Shown here one piece after another: positions 20,071 to 29,454 of a DNA stretch of 47,106 nucleotides. Where the stretch lies: NCBI GenBank assembly GCA_019057815.1, contig JAHLWR010000027.1:1-47106 (forward strand). Reading direction: 5' to 3'. The notes beneath the pieces were generated by a model. It made no database searches. It saw nothing but the letters and a program-made list of their open reading frames with translations, and had not been told where the DNA came from. This DNA comes from Candidatus Heimdallarchaeota archaeon. Lineage in GTDB: Archaea > Asgardarchaeota > Heimdallarchaeia > Heimdallarchaeales > Heimdallarchaeaceae. The position numbers and the translations under genes are program-made. Within the stretch, counting starts at the first letter, position 1, and each line of letters opens with the position of its first letter.

Positions 20071-20679
20071 AAAGGAGGTGACACAGTCATATTAGACTGT
20101 ATTTGTTCATGCTTTCCGATTCTTTTTTAAGGTATCGTTTAATGGTTTTTTTTGTCGACACCTTTTTATCGGTGTACATACAATATATTTCTACTATTTT
20201 ATTCTTTTTGCTCTGTGAGAAGAATTTCAACCTATTTGGAAGAGGGAGTAATAGTAACTGTAGTGTTATAATCACCTTTAGAAGAACAATTAAGGCAAAA
20301 TCACTGAATGAAAATAATAACAAAGACAAGAGCACCAATTAAAACGATGGATAAAAGGATAAAGATAATAATTTTTTTAATTTAAATCTACAGAATGTCT
20401 TCTTAATTTTACCCCTTTCCACAATTATTAGTAGTTTGAAAAGAAGATGGTCAAATTAACTTCTTCTTTTGTTTTGTATTCATAACACCTTTGATTAAAT
20501 GAATCCAAGAACAATATCTTTTTATCCACTGCAAAGAATGTATGTATGCGGAATTTGTTAATCCGTAGATTCTGTTAATCATGCCCTAACAGGTGTGAAT
20601 GTTAGATTGATAATCTCAGTCCAGTTTATGTTCTGTTGAAGAACGTAAATGTTATAAACAAATGATAAAAACTCAAATA

Positions 20680-20698
20680 CGCGCAATCAGATTGTGCG
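20680..20698. promoter_or_regulatory. Perfect palindrome at the start of the 23S leader
   Basis: cgcgcaatc-a-gattgtgcg is a 9-bp inverted repeat (one G-T) centred on 20689, ~25-30 bases after a TATA-like sequence. It could be an operator, or an RNA hairpin at the 5' end of pre-23S. Confidence 0.5.
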
Positions 20699-20744
20699 AT
20701 TTTATCACCTCCTGGATTGATTCAATCCTCTAGCTGAAAAAGCT

Positions 20745-20772
20745 AGATGTGCTGACAAGAACTCTCCAAGTA
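20745..20772 (+). other. 23S precursor-processing stem, leader arm
   Basis: agatgtgctgacaagaactc and the eight bases that follow (to 20772) are perfectly complementary to 24202-24229, forming a 28-bp helix around the whole 23S gene. No bulge-helix-bulge is apparent in it. Confidence 0.9.
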
Positions 20773-20789
20773 GGCGAAAATCTGATTTT

Positions 20790-23700
20790 CTCAAGATTAA
20801 CCTCAATTATGCCTACGCCATGCAGTGGATGACTCGGCTAGGGAGCCGATGAAGGACGCGGTAAGCGGCGAAATGCTGCGGGGAGGCGCAAACAGCCAAC
20901 GATCCGCAGGTATCCGAATCGGATTCCGGTTATAGTCTAATAAACTGTAACAACCAGTAATGGTGGGGAACGCAGGGAACCAAAACATTCAAGTACCTGC
21001 AGGAAAAGAAAACAAAAGTGATTCCGTTAGTAACGGCGAGTAAAAGCGGAATAGGCCAAACCGAATTCCTCTTTCGAAAGATAGAGGTGGATGTGGTGTT
21101 TTGACTACAATATGGACCGTATGCGCTAAGTCGAAGTTCTCTGGAAAGAGATATCATAGAGGGTAATAATCCCGTAGACGTAAACGCACGGCCTAGTAGT
21201 ATCAAGATTAGTGTGGCTTGGATCTGTCGCACAAATCTGGGAGGACTAACTCCCAAGCCTAAATACTCCCCTAGACCGATAGCGCACTAGTAACGCGAGT
21301 GAAAGTTGAAAAGTATTCGAAGTACGAGAGTGAAAAGTACCTGAAGTTGCATGGTAACAGACGTGGATGGCTTGAAAGGGTAGATTCTCACCGAAGGAAC
21401 TCACCGTAAGGTGTTAGTACGAGGTGAGAGGACCAGAGTCATCCGTTCCGTCTCGAAACACGGGTCGAGGAGTTCAGGCTTGTGGCGAGCCTAAATTTAT
21501 ATGGTGGCGTAGCGAAAGCGACCAGCGCGCAGCTTCGGCAAGGCGCGACGTCCTATAAGGGCGTGAAGTCACAGGTCTGAGACCCGAAAGCAGTTGATCT
21601 ATCCCTGGATAAGATGAAGCGCTTCGAAAGGAGCGTGGAGGTCTGAAAGGTTTCTAATATGCAATTTGTTCCTATGATCTGGGGATAGTGGCAAAAGACC
21701 AATCTAAACTGCTGATAGCTGGTTCCCCCCGAAGTATAACCACAGTATAGCGTCGTTGGAGGTTGCATGTGAGGTAGAGCTACGGACGGGAGAATCCGGG
21801 GAGTGAAATCCTCGATCTTCCTTCCAACTCCGAACTTGCATGCACCGTAGAAGGCGACAGACGGGCGCGTATCCGCAAGGGATATGGCCGAAAGGGGAAC
21901 AACCCTTCGATGGGTTAAGGGCCCTAAATCCCGGTTAAATGTTAAACAGAATGGCGTCCACGGACTAAAACAATGAGGCGGTAAGCTTAGAAGCAGCTAT
22001 CCGTTAAAAAAAGCGTAACAGCTTACTCATCGAGTTTTTGGGCCCAGAAAATGGACGGGGCTAAACCGGGTCCCGATACCCATCCGAACTCCAAAAGAGT
22101 TTTGGGTAGGGGGGCGACCTGGCTGGATCGAAGCTGGGGGGTGATCCCCAGTGAACCGGTCAGGTTTGCAGATCTCGACGGTAGTAGGAGCATAGTGAGG
22201 TGGGAATCCTCACCGCCGAAAGCCCAAGGGTTCCTTGGCACTGATCGTCAGCCAAGGGTTAGTCGGTCCTAAGGGTGAACTTAACATGAATCACTCGAAA
22301 GGGAAACAGGTTCATATTCCTGTACCGCGCATATAGATGTGGCGACACAAGCTCTGAGCTAACACTGGTGGGTAGGTGGCCTAGGAGAATATCCTAGTTA
22401 AATTTAGAAATCTGGGAAGAACCGTTAAGGTGAGAACCAGAAGAATAGATGAATAGGCTGGCCATAGGTTGCTGGCTGCCATCGATCCCAACAGTCCGTG
22501 AAAAAGCAAAGAGAGCAATTATGCGCGACCGTACCCAGAACCGACACAGGTGTGGCTAGTTGAAAAGACTAAGGCGTGTTAGGGTATCTCGGGTGAAGGA
22601 AATCGGCAAATTAGTCCTGTATCTTGGGTATAAGGGATGCCTGGAGAGGTGCAAGCCTCACCAGGTCGCAGTGACAAGGGGCACCCGACTGTTTAATAAA
22701 AACATAGCAAACTGCAAGGGCGAAAGCCTGTGTACAGTTTGTGAATCCTGGCCGGTGCTGGTGATTCAAACCTAGGTTCAACTAGGCTAAGACCCAGTAA
22801 ACGCCGGAGCTAACTATGAGCTTCTTAAGGTAGGCAAATGCCTTGTCTGCTAATTACAGACGTCCATGAAGGGACCAACGAGGTGCCCACTGTCTCCACC
22901 CGAATCCTACTGAACCCACAGTCCAGCGAACAGTCTGGAGAGCACCATCGGGAAGAGAAGACCCTGTGGAGCTTTACTGCTGTCAGGGGCTGTTATATTG
23001 GTGTGCATGCATAGCATAGTCAGGAGATGCTAATTGCGTATTCTCCGGGATACGCAGGAGTCGATCTTGAAATACTGACCTTGTGCATTGGTATGACTTA
23101 CCTCTTGCGAGGGGGACACCCCCTGCCTGGCAGTTTCACTGGGGCGGTAGCCTCTTGAAAAGATATCAAGAGGGCCCAAAGCCAAGCTCAACCGGGACAG
23201 AAATCCGGTGTAGAGTGCAAGGGCAAAAGCTTGGTTGACTGTGAACTCAATTACACGGTTCGCAGATGTTAACGCAGGGCCTAGCGATCCTTCGCATTGT
23301 CATTAGTAGACGGCGGAGGTGGCAGAAAAGTTACCCCAGGGGTAACTACACTTTGACAATTACACTTTCAAAGTGGCAAACGAAAGGGAACTTTTCTTCT
23401 GATTCTTTTTAAGGGTCGCAAAAGAGCTTCAAATAGGTGTCAATATATTTCCGGTGTTCAAGTGAGAACAAAAAAAGATTTTCGTCAATCATTTTATGGC
23501 TTTATTATACTTGAGCAGATGAATCCGTAACCTAAAAACCATCAAAAAAGTAAAGTAATACCCTTAAAAGGAAGAAGAGCCATTCTGAAAGTGTGAGGTC
23601 AATGGTTGTTAGATAGGTAACTGGCCAAAAAAAAGGCTGACAACTGATCTGACAAACCAATGTCGATTAAAGGCAAGTGTAGCCCTGAACAGAGTTGTCG

Positions 23701-24190
23701 TGGGTAAGAGTTCACATCGACCTCACGGCTTGCTACCTCGATGTCGGCTCTTCCTAGCTTGGCGGTGATTCAGCTGCCAAGAGTGGGGTTGTACGCCCAT
23801 TAAAAGGGAACGTGAGCTGGGTTTAGACCGTTGTGAGACAGGTTGGATTCTATCTGATGGTGCTGACGGGAAATTGAGAGCAAAACCTCCACAGTACGAG
23901 AGGAACAGGCGGTTGGGGCCGCTGGTGTACCGGTTGTCTTACAAGGCATTGCCGGGTAGCTAAGCCCTTGACGATAAGAGCGGAAAGCATCTATGCTCGA
24001 AGCGTTTCTCGAAACGAGTTTCCCATTCTACCTCATATGGAGGGGTTGGCGACAACAACTCTGAGGAAAGACGAGAGCGCGAAAAGAAGATTCGTTTGAT
24101 AGAGCAGGGGTGTACGCGTCGAGCTTCGGCGAGATGTTTAGCCTACTGCTACTAACTGCCCAAGCGTAGTTAGGCCAAATTGAGAAGATC
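20790..24190 (+). rRNA. 23S ribosomal RNA with large insertion in the peptidyl-transferase region
   Basis: Conserved 23S segments run in order: the 5.8S-like start (atgcagtggatgactcggct, ggagccgatgaaggacgcgg), gtaacggcgagtaaaagcgg, domain IV gtaactatgac-type sequence, gaccctgtggagctttactg, the PTC entry gttaccccaggggtaac, the H89 loop aagagttcacatcgac, the sarcin-ricin loop cagtacgagaggaacaggcg and a 3' end that pairs with the 5' end (CTCAATT..GCCTACG with CGTAG..TAGGC..AATTGAG). The span is ~3.4 kb, against about 3.0 kb usual in archaea. Most of the excess lies at 23347-23690. Mature ends are estimated. Confidence 0.96.
23347..23690 (+). other. Insertion(s) in 23S between PTC loop and helix 89 (possible intron)
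   Basis: In ordinary 23S about 15-20 nt lie between GGGAUAAC and AAGAGUUCACAUCGAC. Here ~360 nt lie between ggggtaac (ends 23346) and aagagttcac (starts ~23706). A ggctga at 23635-23640 could be the AGGCUGA of the PTC, which would split the excess into ~288 and ~55 nt. The motif GGTAACT occurs at both ends of the first part (23341, 23616). Internal pairing (TTACACTTTCA with TGAAAGTGTGA) shows that it is structured. There is no ORF and no group I core was recognised. An archaeal rRNA intron is the simplest explanation. Confidence 0.7.
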
Positions 24191-24201
24191 AGTTCGTCAG
24201 A

Positions 24202-24229
24202 TACTTGGAGAGTTCTTGTCAGCACATCT
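24202..24229 (+). other. 23S precursor-processing stem, trailer arm
   Basis: Perfect complement of 20745-20772 (28 bp). It is followed directly by a T-run (24230-24242) that can act as an archaeal terminator and overlaps the 3' end of the convergent membrane-protein gene. Confidence 0.9.
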
Positions 24230-24235
24230 TTTTTT

Positions 24236-24642
24236 TTATTTTTCTTTCTTTTCTTTGGAGAACTGAAAAAAACATATTATTGTTGCTATTACGAGAATTG
24301 CCATAATAATTCCTCGGGATAGTAGTAAAACTTCAAAGAGCATTAGTATTAAAATGACTATAATAGTAATTCCAAGAAATAATGAAGTAATATCATGAGA
24401 TTTAAGTGTTTTTCTTTTGAAATAAGCTTGAGAAACAATGAATAATATTAAAGCTATTAGAAAAAAATAATGAATGGGATTCTTAATGTGTTAAGATCTG
24501 CAAACACATCAGAATTTACAACTACAAGATAGATTATTGAAAATGCTAGAAAAGAATAAATAATATATTTAGTTGTTCTTTCTATAGTCTCTCCTGTACT
24601 TAATTTCTCTCTTAGAGGTTCTTCAAGTGTAATTTTAATCAC
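24236..24642 (-). pseudogene. Small multi-pass membrane protein split by a frameshift
   Basis: The ATG at 24642 opens 61 codons ending NTLRIPFIIFF-stop at 24457. The next frame continues without a gap as FLIALILFIVSQAYFKRKTL and further to a KEKKEK tail, with stop at 24236. Joined, they make ~135 residues with four hydrophobic segments. The shift occurs at a run of seven T (minus strand); eight would restore the frame. It is either a homopolymer read error or a recent mutation. The function is unknown. It is convergent with 23S and its end overlaps the 23S terminator. Confidence 0.65.
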
Positions 24643-24817
24643 ATTAATAACTATTTTATTTTTATACTTACATTTCCCATTTTTAAATCATTTTAAAAGT
24701 TTCTAGCTAGAAAGGTTTGGGAATTAATTTTTTAAGAAATGATGAATTTTGAATAATGTGAATATGACATTAGTCTCTTTTCCAAAAAGATATTAGTTTA
24801 ATTTTCTTAATTTGATT

Positions 24818-25645
24818 ATGTTAAATCAGAAAAGAACAGAAGTCCTAAAATATCTTGAAAATTTGAAATATCAATCTGTCATTGAAAGGATGATAAGGAA
24901 TCGATTAGAAAGAATTGAAATCTCAAAAGATAAAGAAAAATGTAGAACTCCTCATTTTTGTTTTAAAAGATTACAAATATATAAAAAGAATATCAATCAT
25001 TTAGAAGAAATTAGAAAAAAACGTAGAGGAAAAAGCTACAAAGTAAATATTACAATAGTTATTCCAAGAACTGATGAAGAGATAAAGAACCTTGCTAAAA
25101 AAGCTTCAATATATTTCTCTCAGGGCTCTGAAATGTATAAGACATCGTTTGATATGAACATTAATTCTAGCCCTATTATTGAATATTATGCATTATTACA
25201 AATAGTGAAAGGAGTAATACTACTAGAACTTGATGTTGAAACAGGAAGTTTTTTCGGAGCTCATGGATTAGTGCGCAAGAGTAATATTTCACCAGACATT
25301 GTTCATCAAACAAGAATAAAAACTCATGGTGTTTTTACAGCATTATTAATTCGTTGTACCCAGTATTTGAAACAAGAAGATGGAACAAGGATTTTTGCTA
25401 TGGATAAGTATTTTTATAAATATAATCCAACTTTGAGAGAGATGGTTAATAGTCGTACATTATCTAGCATTCCAGATGCATTCATTTTTACTTGGATGCT
25501 TTCAGAAATTGCTAGATATCAACCTGAAAAATGGAAAGAAATATGTGATGGTGAGGAGAGTGACTGGATCGTTCATATTAATAAGTTTAAAGAAGAAATT
25601 TTACCTGATGTAATTCGTAGTTTAATAACATCACATCTGGAATAG
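24818..25645 (+). CDS. YaaC-like protein (275 aa)
   Basis: The ATG at 24818 is preferred over the in-frame TTG at 24812. The segment AKKASIYFSQGSEMYKTSFD, then SSPIIEYYALLQIVKGVILL and FFGAHGL resembles YaaC-family proteins (helical, HEPN-like; A.sfyFi..a..fy......sPl..YY..l.l.Ka...). The function of YaaC is not established; relatives occur among defence genes. There is no membrane segment and the C-terminus is helical (PEKWKEICDGEESDWIVH). It is a single gene between 23S and the PARIS-like pair. Confidence 0.5.
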   Translation: MLNQKRTEVLKYLENLKYQSVIERMIRNRLERIEISKDKEKCRTPHFCFKRLQIYKKNINHLEEIRKKRRGKSYKVNITIVIPRTDEEIKNLAKKASIYFSQGSEMYKTSFDMNINSSPIIEYYALLQIVKGVILLELDVETGSFFGAHGLVRKSNISPDIVHQTRIKTHGVFTALLIRCTQYLKQEDGTRIFAMDKYFYKYNPTLREMVNSRTLSSIPDAFIFTWMLSEIARYQPEKWKEICDGEESDWIVHINKFKEEILPDVIRSLITSHLE

Positions 25646-25884
25646 ATAATAAGAACATCATTCTTACCTCATCTGGAACTATTTAATGATGAATTTGTAT
25701 TTCTGGAATTTTCTATTCGTTGCTTCACATAATTCAATATCATTTATCAAAGAATATTCTCTATACAAAGAAGAAGCTAATTCGCAATTTGAACTATCAA
25801 CCACACCTTTATCTTGCTAATCTTTAAACAATCAGGGATGAAAAATTAAAAAGAGTATCTTAAACCGCTTTCTTTAAATTTGAT

Positions 25885-26766
25885 CTATTTTACTTTATTG
25901 TACCAATTGTTGAATTTTTTATACAGATTTGTATTTTTTAGAAACTGTTTCTCATAAGACAAATATACAGAGTGTATATTGATTATTTCTTTTCTATAAC
26001 CTCGTAGATTTCTGTTCAAATAATATACAAAGATCTGCATAACATCTTTACCATGACATAATTGTAAAAGATCTTGCTCATTGAAATATTTCTCATATTC
26101 AATCAACTTTTTCTTTACATGTCTGAGTTTTATGTTAGGTGATGAATCACACTTGTGTGATAATATTTTCTTAATACATTCTTCTTCTGATGTGAACTTA
26201 CATTCTTCAAAAAATAAATTTACATTGCCATCAACGTAGTAATTAAGTTTTTTGAAACTACAGAACCATTCTTCTTTTAAGTTTAGAAACCTAAGTTTTC
26301 CTAGAATTTTCGCCTTTTCTAGAACAAATCTAGATAAGTTCTCATCTCCATTCATTAATTTTTTGACTAAATCTTTGTCTACTTTTAAATCTACAATTTT
26401 TTGCAGTGTACCAAACATAAGAATATCCATCTCTAGATCATGATTGTCTGTTAATATAATATTCAAGTCATTTGGTTCTATTTTCAATATTCTATCAAAA
26501 TCTGCATCTATAATTGTACAAAAATATGCTGATGTTTGATTACATCTAGCTAACTCAATAGCCCTTCCTTTTGAATAATCACAATATTTTGCAACATGAA
26601 TATAAAAGTCTCCTTTATCTAGATCTAGGTTTCTTCTATAGAAATCTCTATCATCATTTCCTTCAACTATAAGTACAAACTTTTGTCCTCTGAGATTAAA
26701 TTGAATTAGATTTAAGCTTTCATCAAGAGTATATTCCAAGTTTTTCCTAGAACTTTGATTACTCAT
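25885..26766 (-). CDS. ariB-like: DUF4435/Toprim protein, AriB-like (PARIS)
   Basis: This 293-residue protein opens with a Toprim-type strand and acidic motif, FVLIVEGNDDRDFY (Glu35, Asp38, Asp39). Next come CTIIDADFDRIL (about 83-94) and LTDNHDLEMDIL, the acidic triad seen in DUF4435 proteins. The start ATG overlaps the 3' end of the ATPase gene by eight bases (ATGAGTAA), so the two are translationally coupled. In PARIS defence, AriB is a Toprim nuclease held by an AAA/ABC-type ATPase (AriA) and released by a phage trigger. The pairing, order and sizes (472 + 293 residues) fit that system; other ATPase-Toprim pairs are possible. Confidence 0.65.
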   Translation of the reverse strand: MSNQSSRKNLEYTLDESLNLIQFNLRGQKFVLIVEGNDDRDFYRRNLDLDKGDFYIHVAKYCDYSKGRAIELARCNQTSAYFCTIIDADFDRILKIEPNDLNIILTDNHDLEMDILMFGTLQKIVDLKVDKDLVKKLMNGDENLSRFVLEKAKILGKLRFLNLKEEWFCSFKKLNYYVDGNVNLFFEECKFTSEEECIKKILSHKCDSSPNIKLRHVKKKLIEYEKYFNEQDLLQLCHGKDVMQIFVYYLNRNLRGYRKEIINIHSVYLSYEKQFLKNTNLYKKFNNWYNKVK

Positions 26767-28176
26767 TTGATGTTGGAACCTCCAATAATAACATGTGCTC
26801 CCTAAAACGTGAAACTATTGAAGGAGAGTGAGTTGCCACAATAAACCTTAATTGTGATTGTTTACTTAGTTCTAGCATATCTTCTAGAAATTCTTCTTGC
26901 CATTTTACATGAAGTGAAATTTCAGGTTCATCAATCAGTACAATTGATTTTTCCGGCGCTACAAAAATAAAGAAATATGCTATTATAACGATGTGTTGTT
27001 CTCCAGAGGATAGCATCCAAGGTTCAATTATTGTTTCATCATGGATTCTAAATTGTATCCCCTCTCTTCTTGAAAGTATAAGCTCCTTACCACTTAGATG
27101 ATTTGAAATGAAATCAGTAAACGTGTAAACCTTAGGCTTAATATCTTTGAATGTTTCAAATTTCTTCTTTAGACCGTTTGAAAGTACATTTAGTGCATCA
27201 AGTAACCCTGGTGCAATGTGCCCTTCTTTTTCTAATAATATTCTTGCTCGTTTTGTTTCAGTTGCTGGTCCTTCATATAATCCTAATTCAATAAGCTCAT
27301 TTTCTTGTTTGTCTATATTTTCTAACTCTATCTTCAAGTTTCTCTTCGCTTCATCCTGCTCAATTTGGTTCTTTGCCTTTAATTCCTCAATAAGAAGTTC
27401 AAAAAATTGACTGTCACATTCTCTACTAATTCGAGCGCTTCTATCTGCAACTTCTCCAATTTTTTCCGCAAAATCTTCTTTAATATACTCTAAGGGATTT
27501 TTCGGATATTTTGTCCGTCGTTCTACCCTTCAAAAACGATTTCTAACTCTTCTACTCTTCCTTTCTTCATAATGAGGTTTTAAACCTGTAATACTTGATG
27601 TAATCTCTAGTCTATTAGTTTGAATGAAAAATGAGTTTAGGTCTCTTAGATAGTACTCGATTTTTTGTTCAAATTCATATGTACTTATTCTACTTAAGTG
27701 GTCAATTGCGTCTGAAAAATCTTCTAGCACTTTACCAGTTCTAGTGTCTATCAATGGAAAATCGTCATCATCATCTTTAGCTACAAAATACCCTAATTTC
27801 AATAAATAACTAAGAAATTCCTTAGGTTCTGAGAATTTCTTAGAAATACTTTCTTTATCAAATTTGAGTAAATTTCCTTTTACAATTGTTTTTCCATTAC
27901 TATTTTGAATCTCACAACTTAAATCTTTGGATTTTATATTTGTAAATATTATTTTTTCTTTTTTATTAAAAATGAATGAAATAGAATTAAATTTGCAATT
28001 CAGAGCCTTCATGTAGTTTTTTGTTAAAATGAATTTATTATTTTTAAAAGAGTTGTCTTACCAGAACCATTAAACCCATGAAGGATTGTAAGAGGTTTTA
28101 GATGAAATTCATAACTATAACGATTTAATAATTCTTTCACATGGATTTCAGCAATATTTTCAACTTTCAGTTCCAT
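26759..28176 (-). pseudogene. ariA-like: AriA-like ABC/AAA ATPase, interrupted by a frameshift and an in-frame stop
   Basis: The gene starts at ATG 28176 with MELKVENIAEIHVKELLNRY and a Walker A (HGFNGSGKTTLL). That frame ends at 28024. The next frame (28012 down) would read on smoothly if one T were added to the short T-run near 28024. A TGA at 27530-27532 interrupts this frame, but the same frame stays open to 26759. There it contains the ABC-like LSSGEQH signature, Walker B IVLIDEPEISLH and the H-loop VATHSPSIV. Rejoined, it is ~472 residues, the size of AriA ATPases of PARIS. Two lesions in one gene suggest inactivation, though read errors are not excluded. The intact AriB-like gene follows with an 8-base overlap. 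Confidence 0.75.
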
Positions 28177-28475
28177 ATTTGCTCACTTATTTTTGTATTT
28201 AAGTAAGAAATACTGTTTATATCTGTTTTGTTTATCTCTTTTTCTGATTGTATTTAATGTTAAAGACGAGAAATAATTTCTAAGATGCTTGTTTAAACTT
28301 CTTCATTATAGTAACAAATTTTGGTATTTGAACACTAAAGATAATTGTACAAAATGGTATCCAATGCTCATCTACTCAATAGCTTTGAGAAGTCAAAGAT
28401 TGTAGATATTGTCCCTTCCTCTTATTTTTCTACATTTACTTTTATACATAAAAGGTCAACAGATAATTTTATTGA
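28177..28475. other. Non-coding gap between PARIS-like locus and archaeosortase
   Basis: About 300 A+T-rich bases holding the upstream region of the ATPase gene and the downstream end of the archaeosortase gene. A plus-strand ORF here runs antisense through the sortase gene and is not credible. Confidence 0.4.
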
Positions 28476-29375
28476 TCAAGTCTTGTTTTTTTCTTCGCTT
28501 TTATCCTCTTTTTTATTTTCACTTGTTATTGTTTTTTCTTCTTCTTTCTCTTTTCCTTCTTTATCGCTTTCGACAGATACTTCCTTCTCTTTATTCTTCT
28601 TCTTTGAGAACAAGTCTAAGATTTTTTTCTTTTGCTTTGAGAACAAGTCTAAGATTTTTTTCTTTTGCTTTGAGAACAAGTCTAAGAGTGAATCTATCCA
28701 CAAGCTTACCGTATTGAGTATTGGTACTCCTTGTTTTTCTATTATCAACGCAAAGAAAATTGTCCCAAAGAAGCCAATAGGCTTACCTAAAACGTCATGT
28801 GTCCACATCCACGCTTGGTCGTACCCTACCCCATAACTGTCCATTAGTGTCAATGTCATTCCTATTGTTAGCGCTATCCTTAGGAAATTTCCTAATACTA
28901 AGGCTATCGTCGAATATGCTGTTGCTTTTATTTTCTTCCCAAACTCTGCTGGTGTTACTATTATCAATGCCATCAGTAAAGCCCCTGCTTGCATTCCTGT
29001 GCATGCTCTTACTACCGCAAATCTTCTGAAGTAGTTTGCTGATCTTATCACTGGTGTCATTCCATCGTGTCCATCTAGTCCTGTCACGAAAAATATGAAA
29101 TTATCGAAAAACCCATTTCCTGCATCTGCGTACTCCCAATAGTATAGTGCTACTGGTTCTTTTATTACCGCATATCTGTATAATTTCAGTGCTTCAAAAA
29201 CTGTGTCACTTGTAATTTTCTCCAAAAAGAAATAGTCTGGTACAAAGTAGAATATTACTGTTAGAACTACCACTGTCACAAAAGAGATCAAAGCATATTT
29301 TCCTTTGTTTTTCCCTTTCAAATCCAATAAGAATCGCGGGTTTTTTTGTGTTTCTTTTTTACTCTCTTTTGCCAT
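28476..29375 (-). CDS. Archaeosortase/exosortase-family transpeptidase
   Basis: This 299-residue multi-pass membrane protein bears the exosortase/archaeosortase signature. The catalytic Cys lies in RACTGMQAG (about 114-122), a conserved Arg in GNFLRIALT (about 157-165) and a His in MWTHDVLGKP (about 190-199). The family cleaves C-terminal sorting signals (motif, membrane helix, basic tail) and links surface proteins to a lipid. The beta-helix protein at 2241-3590 with a Pro-Gly-Phe C-terminus is a possible substrate. After the last membrane helix a cytoplasmic tail holds three ~11-residue repeats (KILDLFSKQKK) and a Glu/Lys-rich end, which is unusual for the family. Confidence 0.88.
   Translation of the reverse strand: MAKESKKETQKNPRFLLDLKGKNKGKYALISFVTVVVLTVIFYFVPDYFFLEKITSDTVFEALKLYRYAVIKEPVALYYWEYADAGNGFFDNFIFFVTGLDGHDGMTPVIRSANYFRRFAVVRACTGMQAGALLMALIIVTPAEFGKKIKATAYSTIALVLGNFLRIALTIGMTLTLMDSYGVGYDQAWMWTHDVLGKPIGFFGTIFFALIIEKQGVPILNTVSLWIDSLLDLFSKQKKKILDLFSKQKKKILDLFSKKKNKEKEVSVESDKEGKEKEEEKTITSENKKEDKSEEKNKT
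28600..28700. repeat. 33-bp tandem repeat (3 units) in the archaeosortase tail
   Basis: Three near-identical 33-bp units (gagaacaagtctaagatttt and the following bases) encode KILDLFSKQKK repeats. The 11-residue period with L/F at fixed positions would give an amphipathic, strongly basic helix. Confidence 0.85.
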
Positions 29376-29454
29376 TCTATTTCAAAATCTCTAAAGGCGA
29401 GGAAGTTAAAAAGTATTCGTTTTGTTAAAAGAGCGCTTTTTTTCTCTCTTTTTT

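Larger units (their letters stand above)
19894..20745. promoter_or_regulatory. Divergent 16S/23S promoter and leader region
   Basis: About 850 bases separate the two rRNA genes. The 16S leader includes the processing arm at 20044-20070 and, upstream of it, a hairpin (20083-20100) next to UCACCUCCUUU. The 23S leader has a 9-bp palindrome (20680-20698), then UAUCACCUCCUGG, then two small hairpins before its processing arm. TATA-like gttataaac at 20651 fits a 23S start near 20675; a 16S promoter is expected beyond 20100 but no box stands out. Small ORFs on either strand here (20087-20342) have no RBS and Leu/Phe-rich random composition. Confidence 0.6.

Noticed and set aside
20087-20342. Opposing ORFs of ~80 codons between the rRNA genes
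   Set aside because: Leu/Phe- or Ser-rich random composition, no RBS, and they occupy the rRNA leader region.
23347-23690. Group I intron in 23S
   Set aside because: The site is near known group I positions, but no recognisable P3-P7 core or GACUA-type segment was seen, so only 'intron-like insertion' is claimed.
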